NCBI GenBank assembly: GCA_037367355.1
Contig: CM074699.1
Location: forward strand, 1,860,001 to 1,924,000
Source: Neoscytalidium dimidiatum
Taxonomy: Eukaryota > Ascomycota > Dothideomycetes > Botryosphaeriales > Botryosphaeriaceae
DNA: 64,000 bases
Direction of reading: 5' to 3'
A model generated the notes under the pieces. It did no database searches. It was not told the DNA's origin and saw nothing but the letters and a program-made list of their open reading frames with translations. The translations under genes were made by a program, and so were the position numbers. Every line of letters begins with the position of its first letter. Within the stretch, counting starts at the first letter, position 1. Below, one piece after another: positions 1-11,133 of this stretch.

Positions 1-1162
1 CTCGTCGGGAACTATCTCGTTCTGCATGTGCTGGAAGAAAGCGATCTGCTCTGCAAGGAACTTCTTGAAGTCCTTGGTTGCGAACTTCTTCCCTGCGCGG
101 CTCTTCTCCCGGACTTCCTTGAGCTGAGCTCGGACGCGCTCCTCCATCATGGCCAGTCGGTACTCAGCGAACTCGGAGTAGAGGGTGGACAGGTTTGAGA
201 TAGGACGGACGGTAGTGAGGACGGAGTCGTCACGTGCGAATGGCGAGCGGGGGCGGAATGAAGTCACTGCGGTGATACGCTCCTGTGCACCAAGAGCGCG
301 CAGGGCCTGATGCGTAATGTAACGTCCCTGCAAGATCGCGGCACAACCCTAACGTCATGGTTAGGACAATGGAAAAAAGCACAGCCTGTGACTCGACTTA
401 CCATAGTCGGCCCGCGGACTTTCATCACGTCGCCGTGGCCAGTCCTCAGCGCCGTCTCACCACCCACCATGTTGGTGCAATCGCTGAGCATCAAGACGCA
501 CACGAAGGGGTAGCTATCCGTGTGCCAACCAACGACGGGCTTATCGTCTTCCCACGGGCAACCAGCGATGCCCTCATCGTCAGCGTAAAAGCGCTTCTGC
601 TTGTTGATGATCGCCAGCTCCTCCTCGGTCTCCTTTTCAGACTTGACAGAAAAGTTGATATGTGCAATCTCGAGGTCCATGACAGGGACGAGGTCGACGC
701 CAGCAATCTTAGAGATGATGGCAAGCGTTTCGGGGTGGTTCCAGGCATCGTAAGTGAATGGGGCGTACCTGTTATGCGATTAGTCGCTGCACCATCAAAA
801 AGGGAAGAAATGAATGTTACTGACTTTGGCGCGTAGCCTCTGAGCTGGCAGGCAGCGATGTTGCTGCTGTATTTGCAGTTCTCCAGCACCTCGGGCTTAA
901 AAATTTCTCTTCTCATCTCGTGCACGGCATCCTGAGTGAAGAGCTGGAACGGCTGACAGACAGCGATGGGCGAAACACCCCTGTCCTTGGAGTAACCAAT
1001 CTCCTCCATGGACCAGATCTGCTCAGGCTCCTTGAAGCCAAGGTGTTTTGCAGGGTCGAACTCCGAAGTGGACGACTTCTTCTCAACTACCGCATCTTGG
1101 ATGATGGGTTTGTAGGAAGGACGCGGGAGTACCGCGACGCGCTGAGTAGCAACTGTTGCCAT
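1..1162 (-). CDS. 2-oxoglutarate/Fe(II)-dependent oxygenase family protein, C-terminus cut by window edge
   Basis: Exons (transcript order) 1162-825, 768-402 and 348-1; the gene continues past base 1. Introns have GTCAGT/ACAG and GTAAGT/TTAG borders and keep frame. Start is the ATG of MATVATQ; the frame before it holds no ATG, only a likely 5'UTR intron (1322-1176). The metal triad of a non-haem iron oxygenase is visible: WHTDSYP (His195, Asp197) and RYITHQAL (His248), with Arg259 or Arg267 placed to hold 2-oxoglutarate. A VGGET segment lies between, as in the jelly-roll core. The charged helical tail (FAEYRLAMMEERVRAQLKE) resembles uncharacterised fungal Fe2OG proteins sometimes named GA4-desaturase-like. 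Substrate cannot be told. No biosynthetic neighbour in view suggests a cluster role. Family call is firm, function open. Confidence 0.8.
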
Positions 1163-3242
1163 TGCGAAAGGGTATCTGAACAAGTGAGTCAGGCTTAGCG
1201 TTGCGATAAGAGACGAGGCCAGTGCACTTGTGTCAAACAGTGGACAAGCAGGGCTGACAAGGAGACAAATACTGAAGATGATGTTGTCGTTATTAAAGCA
1301 GAGAAACTGTTGGGAGACTTACTGCAGGCAGACGTTTGGAATATGGCAGGTGTTGTAGACGTAGTAGATGCTACCGTCCCTGATATAGGAAGGGTCGTGG
1401 CGATCGCTTGTTGCTGGTGCGGGAGCAAGGTTCGAGAGCCTGGAAGGACGAAGGCAAAAGGCAAAAGGCAAAAGGCAAAAGACAAGAGCAACAGGGGCTG
1501 AGAAGCGAGGCAGTGGATGGGGTGAAGATATCGATTGAATAATGATACTGACGGACAATAGGGGAGCGGCCGACTCGGTGTCTTTATATTCCTGAAAAGG
1601 CCCTTCTGATGAGGCGCCAGATTCGGTCGAGCATCGACCCCGGATCATGCGAAACTGTACAAGGCACGGATTCTGGCGGCTGGCCCACGGGCGCGACTCA
1701 GCAGACTCCCTTGCCAGTCGCCATCCACACCGTCGACGGGCCCTTGGCTGGAAAGCAGCACTATCTTCGCAAGCGAAATGTGGAGCAGTTTTCGTGAATT
1801 CCCGTAGTATCGCGATACTGCCACGACGTGTTGGCATGTGCTTTATCTCGAAGTACCTTATCGCGGCCGTCGGACCGTCTTGTCGCAGCCATTGGGCATG
1901 ATCACTATAGCTTCCATGGTGCGGATTTCCTGAGCGCGCTCATCGCTGCCGGTACCGAGCGCCTGGCCCGAACAGACGATCTCCGTGCGAGGGAATTGAC
2001 TTCTCTTCCAGGAAGGCCGACCTCGCAACCCTCGCTGCACATCGCCAGGCACTAGCGACCGCCGCCTCGATCAAGCATTTAGAATCCACCCATGGCGCCG
2101 ACACCGCGGTCATGTTAGTCACGGAAATGCTGCAACACACCGCACCGCAGCGTGTGCTCGCTCTGGCAAACGCATCTCGACGTCCGGGCGTGGCATGGCC
2201 CGAATAGGCTCGCGCAAGCTGCTGCCGGCACGGATCATAATGATGTGGCCGTGCTGCGCAAAAGTGGAGGTGCGTCAGAGAGGTGTGGAGGGCTAGGACC
2301 GTGACGGCATGGAAGACCGTTGGAAGCAGCGCGAGGCTGGGACGAGCGCGCGCGGGATTCGCATTCCAAAATCGGGAACGCGTGGATTGACATGAAAACG
2401 GCGCTGTTAGCCCCAGGATGGCCCTAACTCGGACGAGATCGCATCTGCGAACGGATGTATATACGGCTGGCTACCCAGCAGGCGCCGCTGCAGCTGCAGT
2501 TGCCGCCACGCATCCTGTCACGACGATCTATCTTCAGCCCGCGCCTTCGCCGTGCTGCCGTGCTACACGAGCACTCGCCAGCCGTGCTTCCCCCAGGTGC
2601 TATCTGCACCGGCGGCGTCGGCTACACTCCCGGACGGATGTCTATGTCAGCAGGGTTCCCGGGTGAGTGTTATCAACGGCATCGGGCGGTCGATAGTCGT
2701 GGCAAGGCGTGTTGACCGCTGTTGTGCAGCGCAGGGCGACTGGCAGTTGAGAAAGATAGTGGACATCCCATGCTTCCCTGTTGGCCCAGCACATCGGCTC
2801 GCTAAGCCGTGGCCATGCGGATCTGTAGTGTCAGTGAGCACCCAATTGACGGGGAAGCGATCAATCTGTCGAGCAGCGCAGGTGCAGGTGCAGGCACGCC
2901 GCTCCTGGGATCATTCCCGCGCACGCACCCCAGTCCTTGCTCTTTAGCGGCCCGTCCAGTTCTTGCACTCTCTGAGCCTTCAATACGCGCTGACACAACC
3001 CCGTTACGGTGTGCTCTGAAGGATTGCCGATGCTGCTATTGGCGCATAGGTGCGGGTTACGCATTTATAAACCGTGTTGGGAATAGTGGCCCGGCTGATC
3101 GCCGGTAATTTACGGAGCTACTTGCTATCCCCGCTCGCCAGCACGAGCCTCTTCGCTCACTCCCCGCCTTCGCCGTCCCAAATTGCGCCGCACCCTCGCC
3201 CATACAATCCCCGCACATCCACCAAGTCCCGCACGCGTCCAC
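1163..3242. other. Intergenic region between divergent oxygenase and COX23 genes
   Basis: About 2.1 kb serving as upstream DNA of two divergent genes. It contains the probable 5'UTR intron of the oxygenase gene (1322-1176, minus strand) and a short tandem repeat near 1453. Several overlapping open frames of 60-130 codons on both strands show no recognisable domain, no consistent splice structure and GC-driven composition. No RNA gene was recognised. Confidence 0.6.
1453..1480. repeat. Heptamer tandem repeat (GGCAAAA)x4
   Basis: Four consecutive GGCAAAA units followed by a degenerate fifth (GACAAGA). It lies in the upstream region of the oxygenase gene, beyond its inferred 5'UTR intron. No function is implied. 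Confidence 0.9.
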
Positions 3243-3814
3243 ATGGCTGGCGACAGCAAGACCGACACGCCCTGGACTGAGAGCGCCGCCGCCACCTTTG
3301 ACGGGTGAGCTGCCCCCTTCTGGTCCCTGGGCCAGCCTGCTGCCCGGCCCGGCCCTCAGCGCCTTATTTCGGTGATCACGCTGACGCCCTGACACGCGCG
3401 CAGCAAGCAGTACAGTCAGTACTTTGATCCGTGCCAGGAAGCCGCCTCCCGGAGCTTAAGATGCCTTCACCGCAACGGCGGTGACAAAGACCTATGCTCC
3501 GACTATTTCCAGTACGTGTGCCCCCAAGTCGAGAGCGCTCTCGCCGCGCTTCTGGCCGACACACGTTCCCCTCCCGCACCCTCCCCTCCCTCCTTGCCGC
3601 CACCTTTTTTTGGTTGTGCTCTTTGCTAACGATTGCCTCGCCAGGGCTTACCGTGACTGCAAGAAGCAGTGGGTACGTGATTGACCCCGCCGTTGCCCGC
3701 CGCACTTTTGCGCCTTCCTTTCCCCGGCCATGCTCGAGCTGACAACGATTGTCTTGCCCATAGATGGAAGCACGGAAAGAAGCGAAGCGCAAGGAAGGCA
3801 AATCGTTCTGGTGA
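3243..3814 (+). CDS. COX23: Cytochrome c oxidase assembly protein COX23 (twin CX9C)
   Basis: Four exons 3243-3304, 3404-3511, 3645-3672 and 3764-3814 give 82 aa; all three introns have GT...AG borders and the joins keep frame. The protein is a small CHCH/twin-CX9C protein: Cys31-X9-Cys41 (CQEAASRSLRC) and Cys52-X9-Cys62 (CSDYFQAYRDC), followed by a basic tail. The FDPC...RCLHRNGGD and FQAYRDCKKQW phrases are typical of fungal Cox23 (animal CHCHD7). Family members enter the mitochondrial intermembrane space through Mia40-driven disulfide formation and help copper delivery or assembly of complex IV. There is no cleavable presequence, as expected. The 28-base third exon makes the gene easy to miss in automatic calls. 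Confidence 0.93.
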
Positions 3815-4540
3815 ATATGGATTGCCAGGGCTGTATTATAGTGCAACGACTAGGGAATCTGGGAATATTAGAGCAATCGGCGCGTGCGGGGGACAGAATA
3901 AGGTTGGCATGCAGGATATGCGTTGTGTCGTGGCTGCTGCCGGTGAGGACAAAAGCAAACATGGATTGTTCTAGCTCGCGTATTCACGCATAGGGTAAGA
4001 AGTGCCGAATACTGCCCGGGGCAACCTCCGATGAAGGACGACGGCACAGAGCATTGATAGGGCTGCTGGGCATGTCTTTGAAATTTTCCTCGGTCTCGCT
4101 GCCGGCGCCGAGATGCACGGCGGAGCAGCGGTGAAGCTCAAAATGATGTTCGCCGGCAGGAGAAGTCCTCGAGCCGTCGTAGAAAAGTAGCAGAGCTCCA
4201 AATCATTATTGATTAGTTTGAACGCGTGGAGAGCTCGCAGGCAGCAGCGATGGGTTGAGGTTGGAACAAAGTAGCTGGTTGCCCGAGCAGGCATGCGTGC
4301 TCCACCACCCGAGCATTAGGTCGCATTAACGCGATTTTCTCATCGCGATCGCGCCCTAACCGCATCGTCACTCTCGCCAAGACCACACCATCACGACACG
4401 CCTCCGCCTGTATCTCTCGCAGTCCCGGAACCGTGGGCGCAGCCAGCGGCAACCGGATTTGACGTAGCGCAGCCCAGTGCGCGCGGCTGCAGTTGAGGTC
4501 GCTTCCCGCCAATGCAACCGTGCGCCACACAACACCAATT
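3815..4540. other. Intergenic region, COX23 3' side and NAA25 promoter
   Basis: About 0.7 kb between two genes on the same strand. It must hold the COX23 terminator and the NAA25 promoter/5'UTR. I see no further gene, repeat or RNA. Confidence 0.6.
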
Positions 4541-7500
4541 ATGGCGGCTCTCAGCGTGAAGTCCATCAACGAGAAGGTCCTCTTTTCGGGCTCCAATATC
4601 AAGCAGGCCCTCAAAGAATGCGAGAAAAAGCTGCAGAAGCGACCCAAGGACCCCTACTTGCTCTACTGGAGGGCCGCAGTTTATCTCAAATTCGGCCGTG
4701 ACGACGAGGCTTTCCAACAGCTCGGCGAGCTGTGCGAGTGTACTCCTGCAATCACAGACCCTGAACTTCTGAGGGCTGTCTACTTCCGCCTAGGCGAGCG
4801 AGCCAACACCGCCGAGAAGAGAAAGGCGCTTTGGCAGAATGCATTCAAGGCAACCAACGATGGCCACGTGCTGGAGGCATGGTTTGAAAGTGCTGCATCC
4901 ATGGACGATTGGCAGGATGCCCAAGTGGTATGGTTGAGACGCAGGGATTATTTGTGGCGCATCAACTGATCGGCTTGTGCAGGCAATGGTCACGTTGAAG
5001 AACAAATATCCAAAGGATGAGCAGTATGTCTTTGCTCTCCCAGCTGTGCAGCAACTAGCTGCAGACACTCTCGATGGTAAAGACGAGAGGAACGCTAAAT
5101 TCATGCGTATGTTTGCATCCAAAACGCTTTCTGTAGCTGTTGCAAAAGGTATGAAGGGCGAAAAGACCGTGGATGCGGTGACGACCCGTCGCGAGCTCCG
5201 CCTGGTGCTGCAGATTTACCGCAAGCAAGGGATGCTCAAGGAGATCCTGGAAATACTCAACCACCCGGTCATTGGAATCTTCTCGCCGCTTGTGGTCTGC
5301 GACCTTGGCTTTGTTCGAACCAAACTTGAAGTTCTGGAAGAAACAAAGATGTGGGAAGAGCTCTGGGAGTTCTGTGTCGCCGCTCTCAAACAAACTCACT
5401 CTCCCGATGAAGCCGCGAAGGGTTCATATTCTCTTTGGCCCTACGATTACGCACCATGGAGAGCACTCCATCTTTCACACCGCGAGTTGACCAGTCAGGC
5501 GTAAGTTGTATCCCAAAAACCGTATACCAGACATTACTGACTGAGAGGAGGGCTTCCAATCCCGGGCGTATGGACGAGTTGAACAGGACTCTCGAGGAGG
5601 TCCATGAGAAATACGCTGAGGAGAACCTTCGCGTTCGGCTCCTACCCAAAGCCTCGACGACTTCGAAGGACGACGAAGAGCTCTTTCAAAATTGCACTGC
5701 TTACATTTCGGTCTTCGCGAAAGAACAATGCTGTTTCGACGACATTTCGCCTTACGTGGAGAGGCTCGGAGAGGATCACCAAGGAAAGCTTTTGGGGTGG
5801 TGTTACGATCTGGCCAACGACCAGAGAAAGCTCGCCAACGATTCAGCCCCGAAACAACAGGCACAAGCTCTCCGGACACAAGCCAACGTACTGAAACTGA
5901 ACTATCAACTATCAATCTCCAAAAACCAGAAGGCGTCCAGAGAGCACCTGGAGGATTTCGTCGTCGAAGCACTTGAGCTTCATAAGCTCGCAAGAGGTAA
6001 AGATATTACAACTTGCGAAGATGCATGCGCTCTGGCGGTCATGACCTTGGTGAAGCTCTCCGCTCTCGAAGCTTCTCAACAGTACTTGGTCCAAGCAGAG
6101 ATCATAATGAAGGAGCTGCTCTCCCACGCTCAAGATAGCCGCAAGGCAGGGCTTCTCCAAGCTCGCCTCGTTGCATACTTGGGGAACTTCAGCCAGGCCA
6201 TGGAAGCCTGGTCTGGACTCAAGATCAAGGAAATTCTGATGGAGACATTAAGCCACCACATGTTTACTAGGCTTTCTATTACTCACCCATTCTATTACCG
6301 CTCGCAGCGAAACGGTCGACCCAATCTCGATCCTTTAACGCTTCTTGACAGAAGCCTACAAACGGCAGATAAGATTTTGCACACTGTCCAGGCTTTCCTT
6401 GGTGCAGAAATAGATGCCTTGCAATATGACAGGTTGTTGGAGATTCAGGAGTTGAAGAGGAATTTGTCGAAGAGCCTGAGCAGAAAGATTTTGGTTCTTG
6501 AGAGGCGTAGGATACTTCGTCTCAGAGGAGAGATTGTGGACGAGATGTTCCGCGAGGTACTAGGTACGTTCACGACGTCGCAAAAACTGCCCAAGTCTTC
6601 TCGCCCTTGAAGATGCAGTATTCTATAGAGACTGCAACAGCAAATTTTTTGCTTGAATAGCTTGGCATTGTTAACAGACTCCAGATGACGACCTCGATAG
6701 CCTCGTCGACAACCGCGACCTCAAGCGCATGTGGAATAATGAGCACTCCTCCGCCCCGCGATTCGAGCGTCTCATCTCCTCAGGCCCGCCGCCAGGCAAG
6801 TATTGGCTTGCCCTCTTCCTGCTCATCGACGACACCTGCACCGTCATCGCTTCTTCAGACAACCACCACCGCATCACCGTCGAGAACATCGAGAAGATCG
6901 CAAACAACCCAACAGACACGGACCTCGCAGAGCTCTCGCTTGCAGAGAAGACCATCATTCCCGGCTGGGTCAAGCTGCGCGCCCTCGCCTGCAAGGCCCT
7001 CACGGGCACCGACGTCGCCGACATCTCGGCGTCCATCTCCGACCTGCAGGCCTGGCTGTCGGCCATGTCCCCGTCCCAGAGCGCCTCGCTCGACGACGCG
7101 GTCAGGGCGCTGTCGATCAAGGAACACGCCGGCCCCGCCGGCAGGAAGAAGCTCATCCCGCTCGAAGCGGACATCCAGGCGCTTCTCCTCCTCGCCGAGC
7201 TCCTCCAGGCCACTACCCGCCTCTGCGATGCTGCCTCCCGCCTCGCCAAGAACAAGGCGCAGAAGTGGTGGCACAGCGTCCCGGTCAAGGAGGTCGCCGC
7301 CCTGCGTACCGTCGCTCAGGACGTGTTCGAGGACGCTGTGCGCCAGCCTGCACTCGAATGGACGAATCGCTTGACCGAGAGAGGTGTGGAGGATGTGATT
7401 GAAGGGGCGAGGAGCGGGCGGACGGGCGAGGTGGTTGAGAGCGTGCTGGGTGCGGATAAGAGTACTTGGGTCAGGGACGTGGCGGGGTTGGTGGTGCAGG

Positions 7501-7547
7501 GTGCGATGGATGCGTTGGACGGAGTGTTGAAGGTTAAATTGGCGTAG
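4541..7547 (+). CDS. NAA25: N-terminal acetyltransferase B auxiliary subunit (Mdm20/Naa25)
   Basis: Exons 4541-4927, 4983-5500, 5548-6563 and 6685-7547 give 927 aa. Splices use GTATGG/GCAG, GTAAGT/GAGAG and GTACGT/CCAG and keep frame. The N-terminus is a run of TPR-like helices (about residues 15-110, with YWRAAVYLKFGRDDEAF). Then come the VTLKNKYPKDEQY segment and, towards the C-terminus, DDDLDSLVDNRDLKRMWN, which match Mdm20/Naa25. It is the non-catalytic, ribosome-anchoring partner of Naa20 in NatB, which acetylates nascent Met-Asp/Glu/Asn N-termini; in yeast it is needed for actin cables and mitochondrial inheritance. Length fits the family. The second intron is only 47 bases. Family call is strong from motif memory; no alignment was run. 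Confidence 0.85.
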
Positions 7548-8094
7548 GGATTGTGGTGGCATCGGGGATGTTTGAAGGCGTGGCCAGGAGCTTGGCTGCG
7601 GCTGGGTGCATTGGGGATATGTTTATTCGTGGGTTTGGTGAGTTTGGCGGTTGGTATGATATTGGCAAGGCTGTGGTGCGTGAGCACCTTAACTTTAAGG
7701 TGCGGATTACGGTGATACGAGACTATGAATACCGTGGATGAGGCAATATTGGCATCGGAGTGTCTTTTCAGGAGATGGAGGTACTGGGGTGCAGGGAAAG
7801 ATACTGTACATGGTTGGGTTCAGTAGGATTGCCACAACAAGGCAAAGTAGTAGGCGTGGTGGTCCATGAGCTTTAAATAACGGACTTCTTGTGCAAGTAC
7901 AGTTTGATTCTTACGTTCAAAGCACTCAAGTGTTCGCATTACGCTGTGGAACATTCATATGCAAGAGACCACGACAGCTGCTGGAGAAACCTATTGCACA
8001 GATAAACCGCATTCTGAATCAATAATCCATTCTTCTTTCTTCTTGAAAAAGAAATTGAGCGCGATTTCATGGCCGTCATCTGCTCTCACAGTCC
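7548..8094. other. Convergent intergenic region
   Basis: About 0.55 kb between the ends of NAA25 (+) and the F-box-like gene (-). It holds 3'UTR/terminator DNA of both. No gene, repeat or RNA seen. Confidence 0.6.
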
Positions 8095-9479
8095 TCAAAC
8101 CACCGATATTTCCGTCAACGGGCCCTGCTCTGGGCGCCTTGGTCTGTCGTCCTCCACGTCGACGATCTCGATTTCACAGCGCGGTCTCAATTGAGTCAAC
8201 CACTCCTGGATCCACATGGCCAACCTCCTGGGTTCTGTCCTATTGTGCGGACCTGTGACATTCCTCAGCTGCACACGCTCAATGTGCGCAGGCATTCGTC
8301 TGATCATGTTCCACCACATGTTTTCATGCATGTCTTGGGTCGAGCCCGAGAAAGGGGCACACAGGCCGCAGCCAAACGGGACATAATGCTGTGGAAAAAG
8401 AGAGAGTATGATGCTCTTCGTTCCGCGATATACCGGTTCTGAATCCGCGTCGAGGAAGGTTGCGAAGCTATGCGATTGGAAATGTCGGTCGTAGCCGCCG
8501 CTCAGCAGCCACCTCCTCTCCACCCACTCCATCTCGGTGCGGAAGCGGGAATTGATGTCGAATAGGCGGCAGACTCGAGAGTACTTCTGGATTTCCGTGC
8601 GCCATATCGGCGCGCGTCTTTCGAAGAGCGGGACGCTGTCGTTATTGATGAAGTGCTCGACGGCGGACATACGTCCGCGGAAGGACGGAAGGATTTGGCG
8701 ATCTTCCAGAAGCCTGAGGATGAGATTTGCGCAGTCGCGGCGAAGGAGATTCGGACCACAGGATTCAAGCAGTATCCGTGTTGTAACCTCGACTGGGAGG
8801 TATACGAAGCCCGTGCTCCGGGGTACCGCTGGGGGATACGTTTGACATAGCGTTCGGAGCCTTTCTGAGTGGTCTAAAATCTGGTCCTGCAGGTGTTGTC
8901 GCCGAGTTTGCAGCTGGCGGCGCTCTATCTGTAGCTGGCGAAGCTGACGCTCTAGAACGTGGATCCTCGCCCTGCGCAGTGTGATGCCGGCTTGTGTCAC
9001 GAAACGCTGAATATCCGGGGAGAGATGGTCAATATTGCGGTTTCCATCTGCGAGAATCACCGCTTCGTACGTCGGCGGGCTCTCTTCCGCTTCGTAATCC
9101 GGAGGCTCGTCTTGTACCGGGACTACTGAGGGTAGTTCGTTTTCTGCTCGGTTCGTGAGTGAGGTTGCTTTCCTTTTGAAGCTGGTGCAGGGAAATGCCG
9201 TTAAGATTGGCTGGCGTTCTTGCCGTACCTTGCGAAGTAATGACCCGTGTGCCCAAGGCGTTCTAATTCTCATTAAAAAACAGCTCAACCCCAGAGGGAT
9301 ACGTCACCGACAGCTTCTCGGCGCGTAGAAGGATTGGTCCACCGGTTCGTTTCTCCAAAGGGGATATCGAAGCGATTCGATGAAGTACTTCGGTATGACT
9401 CGCCTGAAGCAGAGAAAACATCTCTGCTACTTTCGGTAGCTCCGTTTTGGCCGGTACGATTGCTGGTAAATCTGTTCAT
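8095..9479 (-). CDS. F-box-like protein with N-terminal PPxY motifs
   Basis: Preferred model, exons 9479-9308, 9262-9229 and 9181-8095 (430 aa). Two introns of 45-47 bases (GTGACG/TTAG and GTACGG/CCAG), the second with a CTTAAC branch point, join in frame. A simpler alternative is one exon from ATG 9273 (392 aa). Seen: two PY motifs, PPDYE and PPTYE, in an acidic segment; a coiled coil rich in Arg/Gln/Leu (HVLERQLRQLQIERRQLQ); then TGFVYLPVEVTTRILLES, which fits the F-box helix 1 pattern (LPxEvxxxIL); then a Trp-rich C-terminal part without recognised repeats. Such proteins are SCF substrate receptors by family. PPxY motifs bind WW domains of Rsp5/Nedd4 ligases, so it could link both systems. 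Substrate unknown; first exons uncertain. Confidence 0.6.
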
Positions 9480-10090
9480 TGAGAACGAGTGGTCTGTGTA
9501 GTGACGCTCTTCTGAACTGTAGCCAAAGGATGGTCTGGGACTTTGCAGAGAATAGCAATGCCAAAATTATACGATAGACTATCAAGCTGAGCTACGGTAA
9601 AGAATCTAAACTTTCAGTTCACTTGGTTCAGAAGCGCCGTTTACGGCCGACGAAGGTAAAGATGGCAGGTGCGAGTGCATTGCAGCTCCTTCCTCTCGTG
9701 CACAAGACGGTCGTGATGGATTGCGCGCAGGTGCCGCTGGAGATTTGTAGGCGTAACCTATTAAGAGCTATCCCTTGAAGAAAATGACGATACGTGTGTA
9801 TATCGTGGTGAGGTAAGGCGTGTCTGAGCGCATTTCGCAACAGCGTGGTTACAACCTGCGTCGCTGTCCTGACAAGAACCATTTCTCTGGTGAACGCCTG
9901 ACGCCACACCGAAAGTGCTATAAGCTCCAAGTCCAAAAAGTTCGTAAGTGGTCGCTATAAATCTCTCGGTTCGCGTGGCTTGAGTCGCCTCGAAGGCTAC
10001 TTCACGGTCCTTCCTAGGCGCAACCCTCGAGCGTTCATCGCCTCACCTCTCCTCGACAGCCATTTACCGTCCACACCAACTGCCGCCAAG
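9480..10090. other. Divergent intergenic region, F-box-like / AT-hook genes
   Basis: About 0.6 kb forming a shared upstream region. It contains short open frames on the minus strand only, without domains. A pyrimidine-rich tract just before the AT-hook gene's ATG (CCTCACCTCTCCTCGACAGC) looks like a fungal core promoter or leader. Confidence 0.5.
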
Positions 10091-11133
10091 ATGAGTAAGA
10101 CACACTATCAAGCGATGATAGTTTCGGCTACTGATGAATTCTTCCAGAGCTTCGCGAGCTCGAAAAAATCGACTACAAAGGTCAGTTTATACCCTGCGAG
10201 TCGTCGTCTCACCGGGAATGAAATGCTGATTGGATACTCCAGACACGCGCACCAACCAGAAGCACCGTAAGTGTGCTGCAACTACCCAGAGGCGTCCGAG
10301 GATGCTGATTCATGTGCGTCGGGCCAGCAGTTCGCACACCTGCTCCGATCAAGTCTCGCGGTATGAAGCCCGGCAAGGCTTCCAACGCCGCCACTGCTGA
10401 TCAGAAGCGCACTATGAGTGGCCGCGTCACCAAGACCAGCGTCGTCTCGCCGAAGCAAGGTCCTGGTCGTCCACTGAAAAGACCTTCCAAGCGCGGCCGC
10501 GGACGCCCTCCGAAGAATGGTTCTAGCGCCACCTCCGCCAGTGCTTCGCGTGCTGCACCTAAGACTCCGTCACGCCGCTCCGTGAAACGCGAGTATGAGC
10601 CAGCCTCGCCCATCGTTAAGATTGATAAGAAGGAACCGTTGAAGGCCTCGTCTTTTCATCGAGGAGAGAACAATGGAGAACACCACACAAGTCTCATGCA
10701 CAAGTTCTGTAAGCCGTGGCATCTGGTATTAACAGAATCCTATTGAGACAGATGCTCACAGCTTTCCAGTCAGAGCCCATGAAGACGAAGTGGCCCACAT
10801 TCCGAAGAAGAAGCAGCGGAAGGCGTTGGGCAAGATGGTAAGCAGCCTTCACCCGCACCACATCTGCTTTCCAAAGGTCATCTGACCGTCTTGCAGTGGC
10901 GCGTGTCTCCGCTGAACCCTAAGAACGCCCGCGCCGAGAAGGAGTCCGGACCCGGATCCGAGTCGGACGAGGCTGCCTCCAAGGATGAGCACAGCGAGGA
11001 TGACCTGGACAAAGAAGAGGCCACCGAGGCTGCTGAGGAAGCAATGGACGAGAAATACGCCAAATTGCCCGAGCAAAAGAACAGCGAGAACGCGGAGCAG
11101 AAGGTCGATGTTGACGATGACCTGAGCTTCTGA
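10091..11133 (+). CDS. AT-hook, acidic-tail putative chromatin protein
   Basis: Six exons: 10091-10094, 10148-10180, 10243-10266, 10328-10708, 10770-10837 and 10897-11133; 248 aa. The first exon is only ATGA, joined by a GTAAGA/CCAG intron so that the product starts MKLRELEKIDY. All five introns are phase-consistent. Seen: two AT-hook cores (GPGRPLKRP and RGRGRPPKNG), a basic Ser/Ala/Lys-rich region, KKKQRKALGKMWRVSPLNPKN, and a Glu/Asp-rich tail (DEHSEDDLDKEEATEAAEE). AT-hooks bind the minor groove of AT-rich DNA; the acidic tail suggests histone contact. I do not recognise a named orthologue. The exon-4 acceptor could be 10328 or 10331. An ATG-initiated misreading of exon 1 (MSKTHYQ...) ignores the intron. 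Confidence 0.7.
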
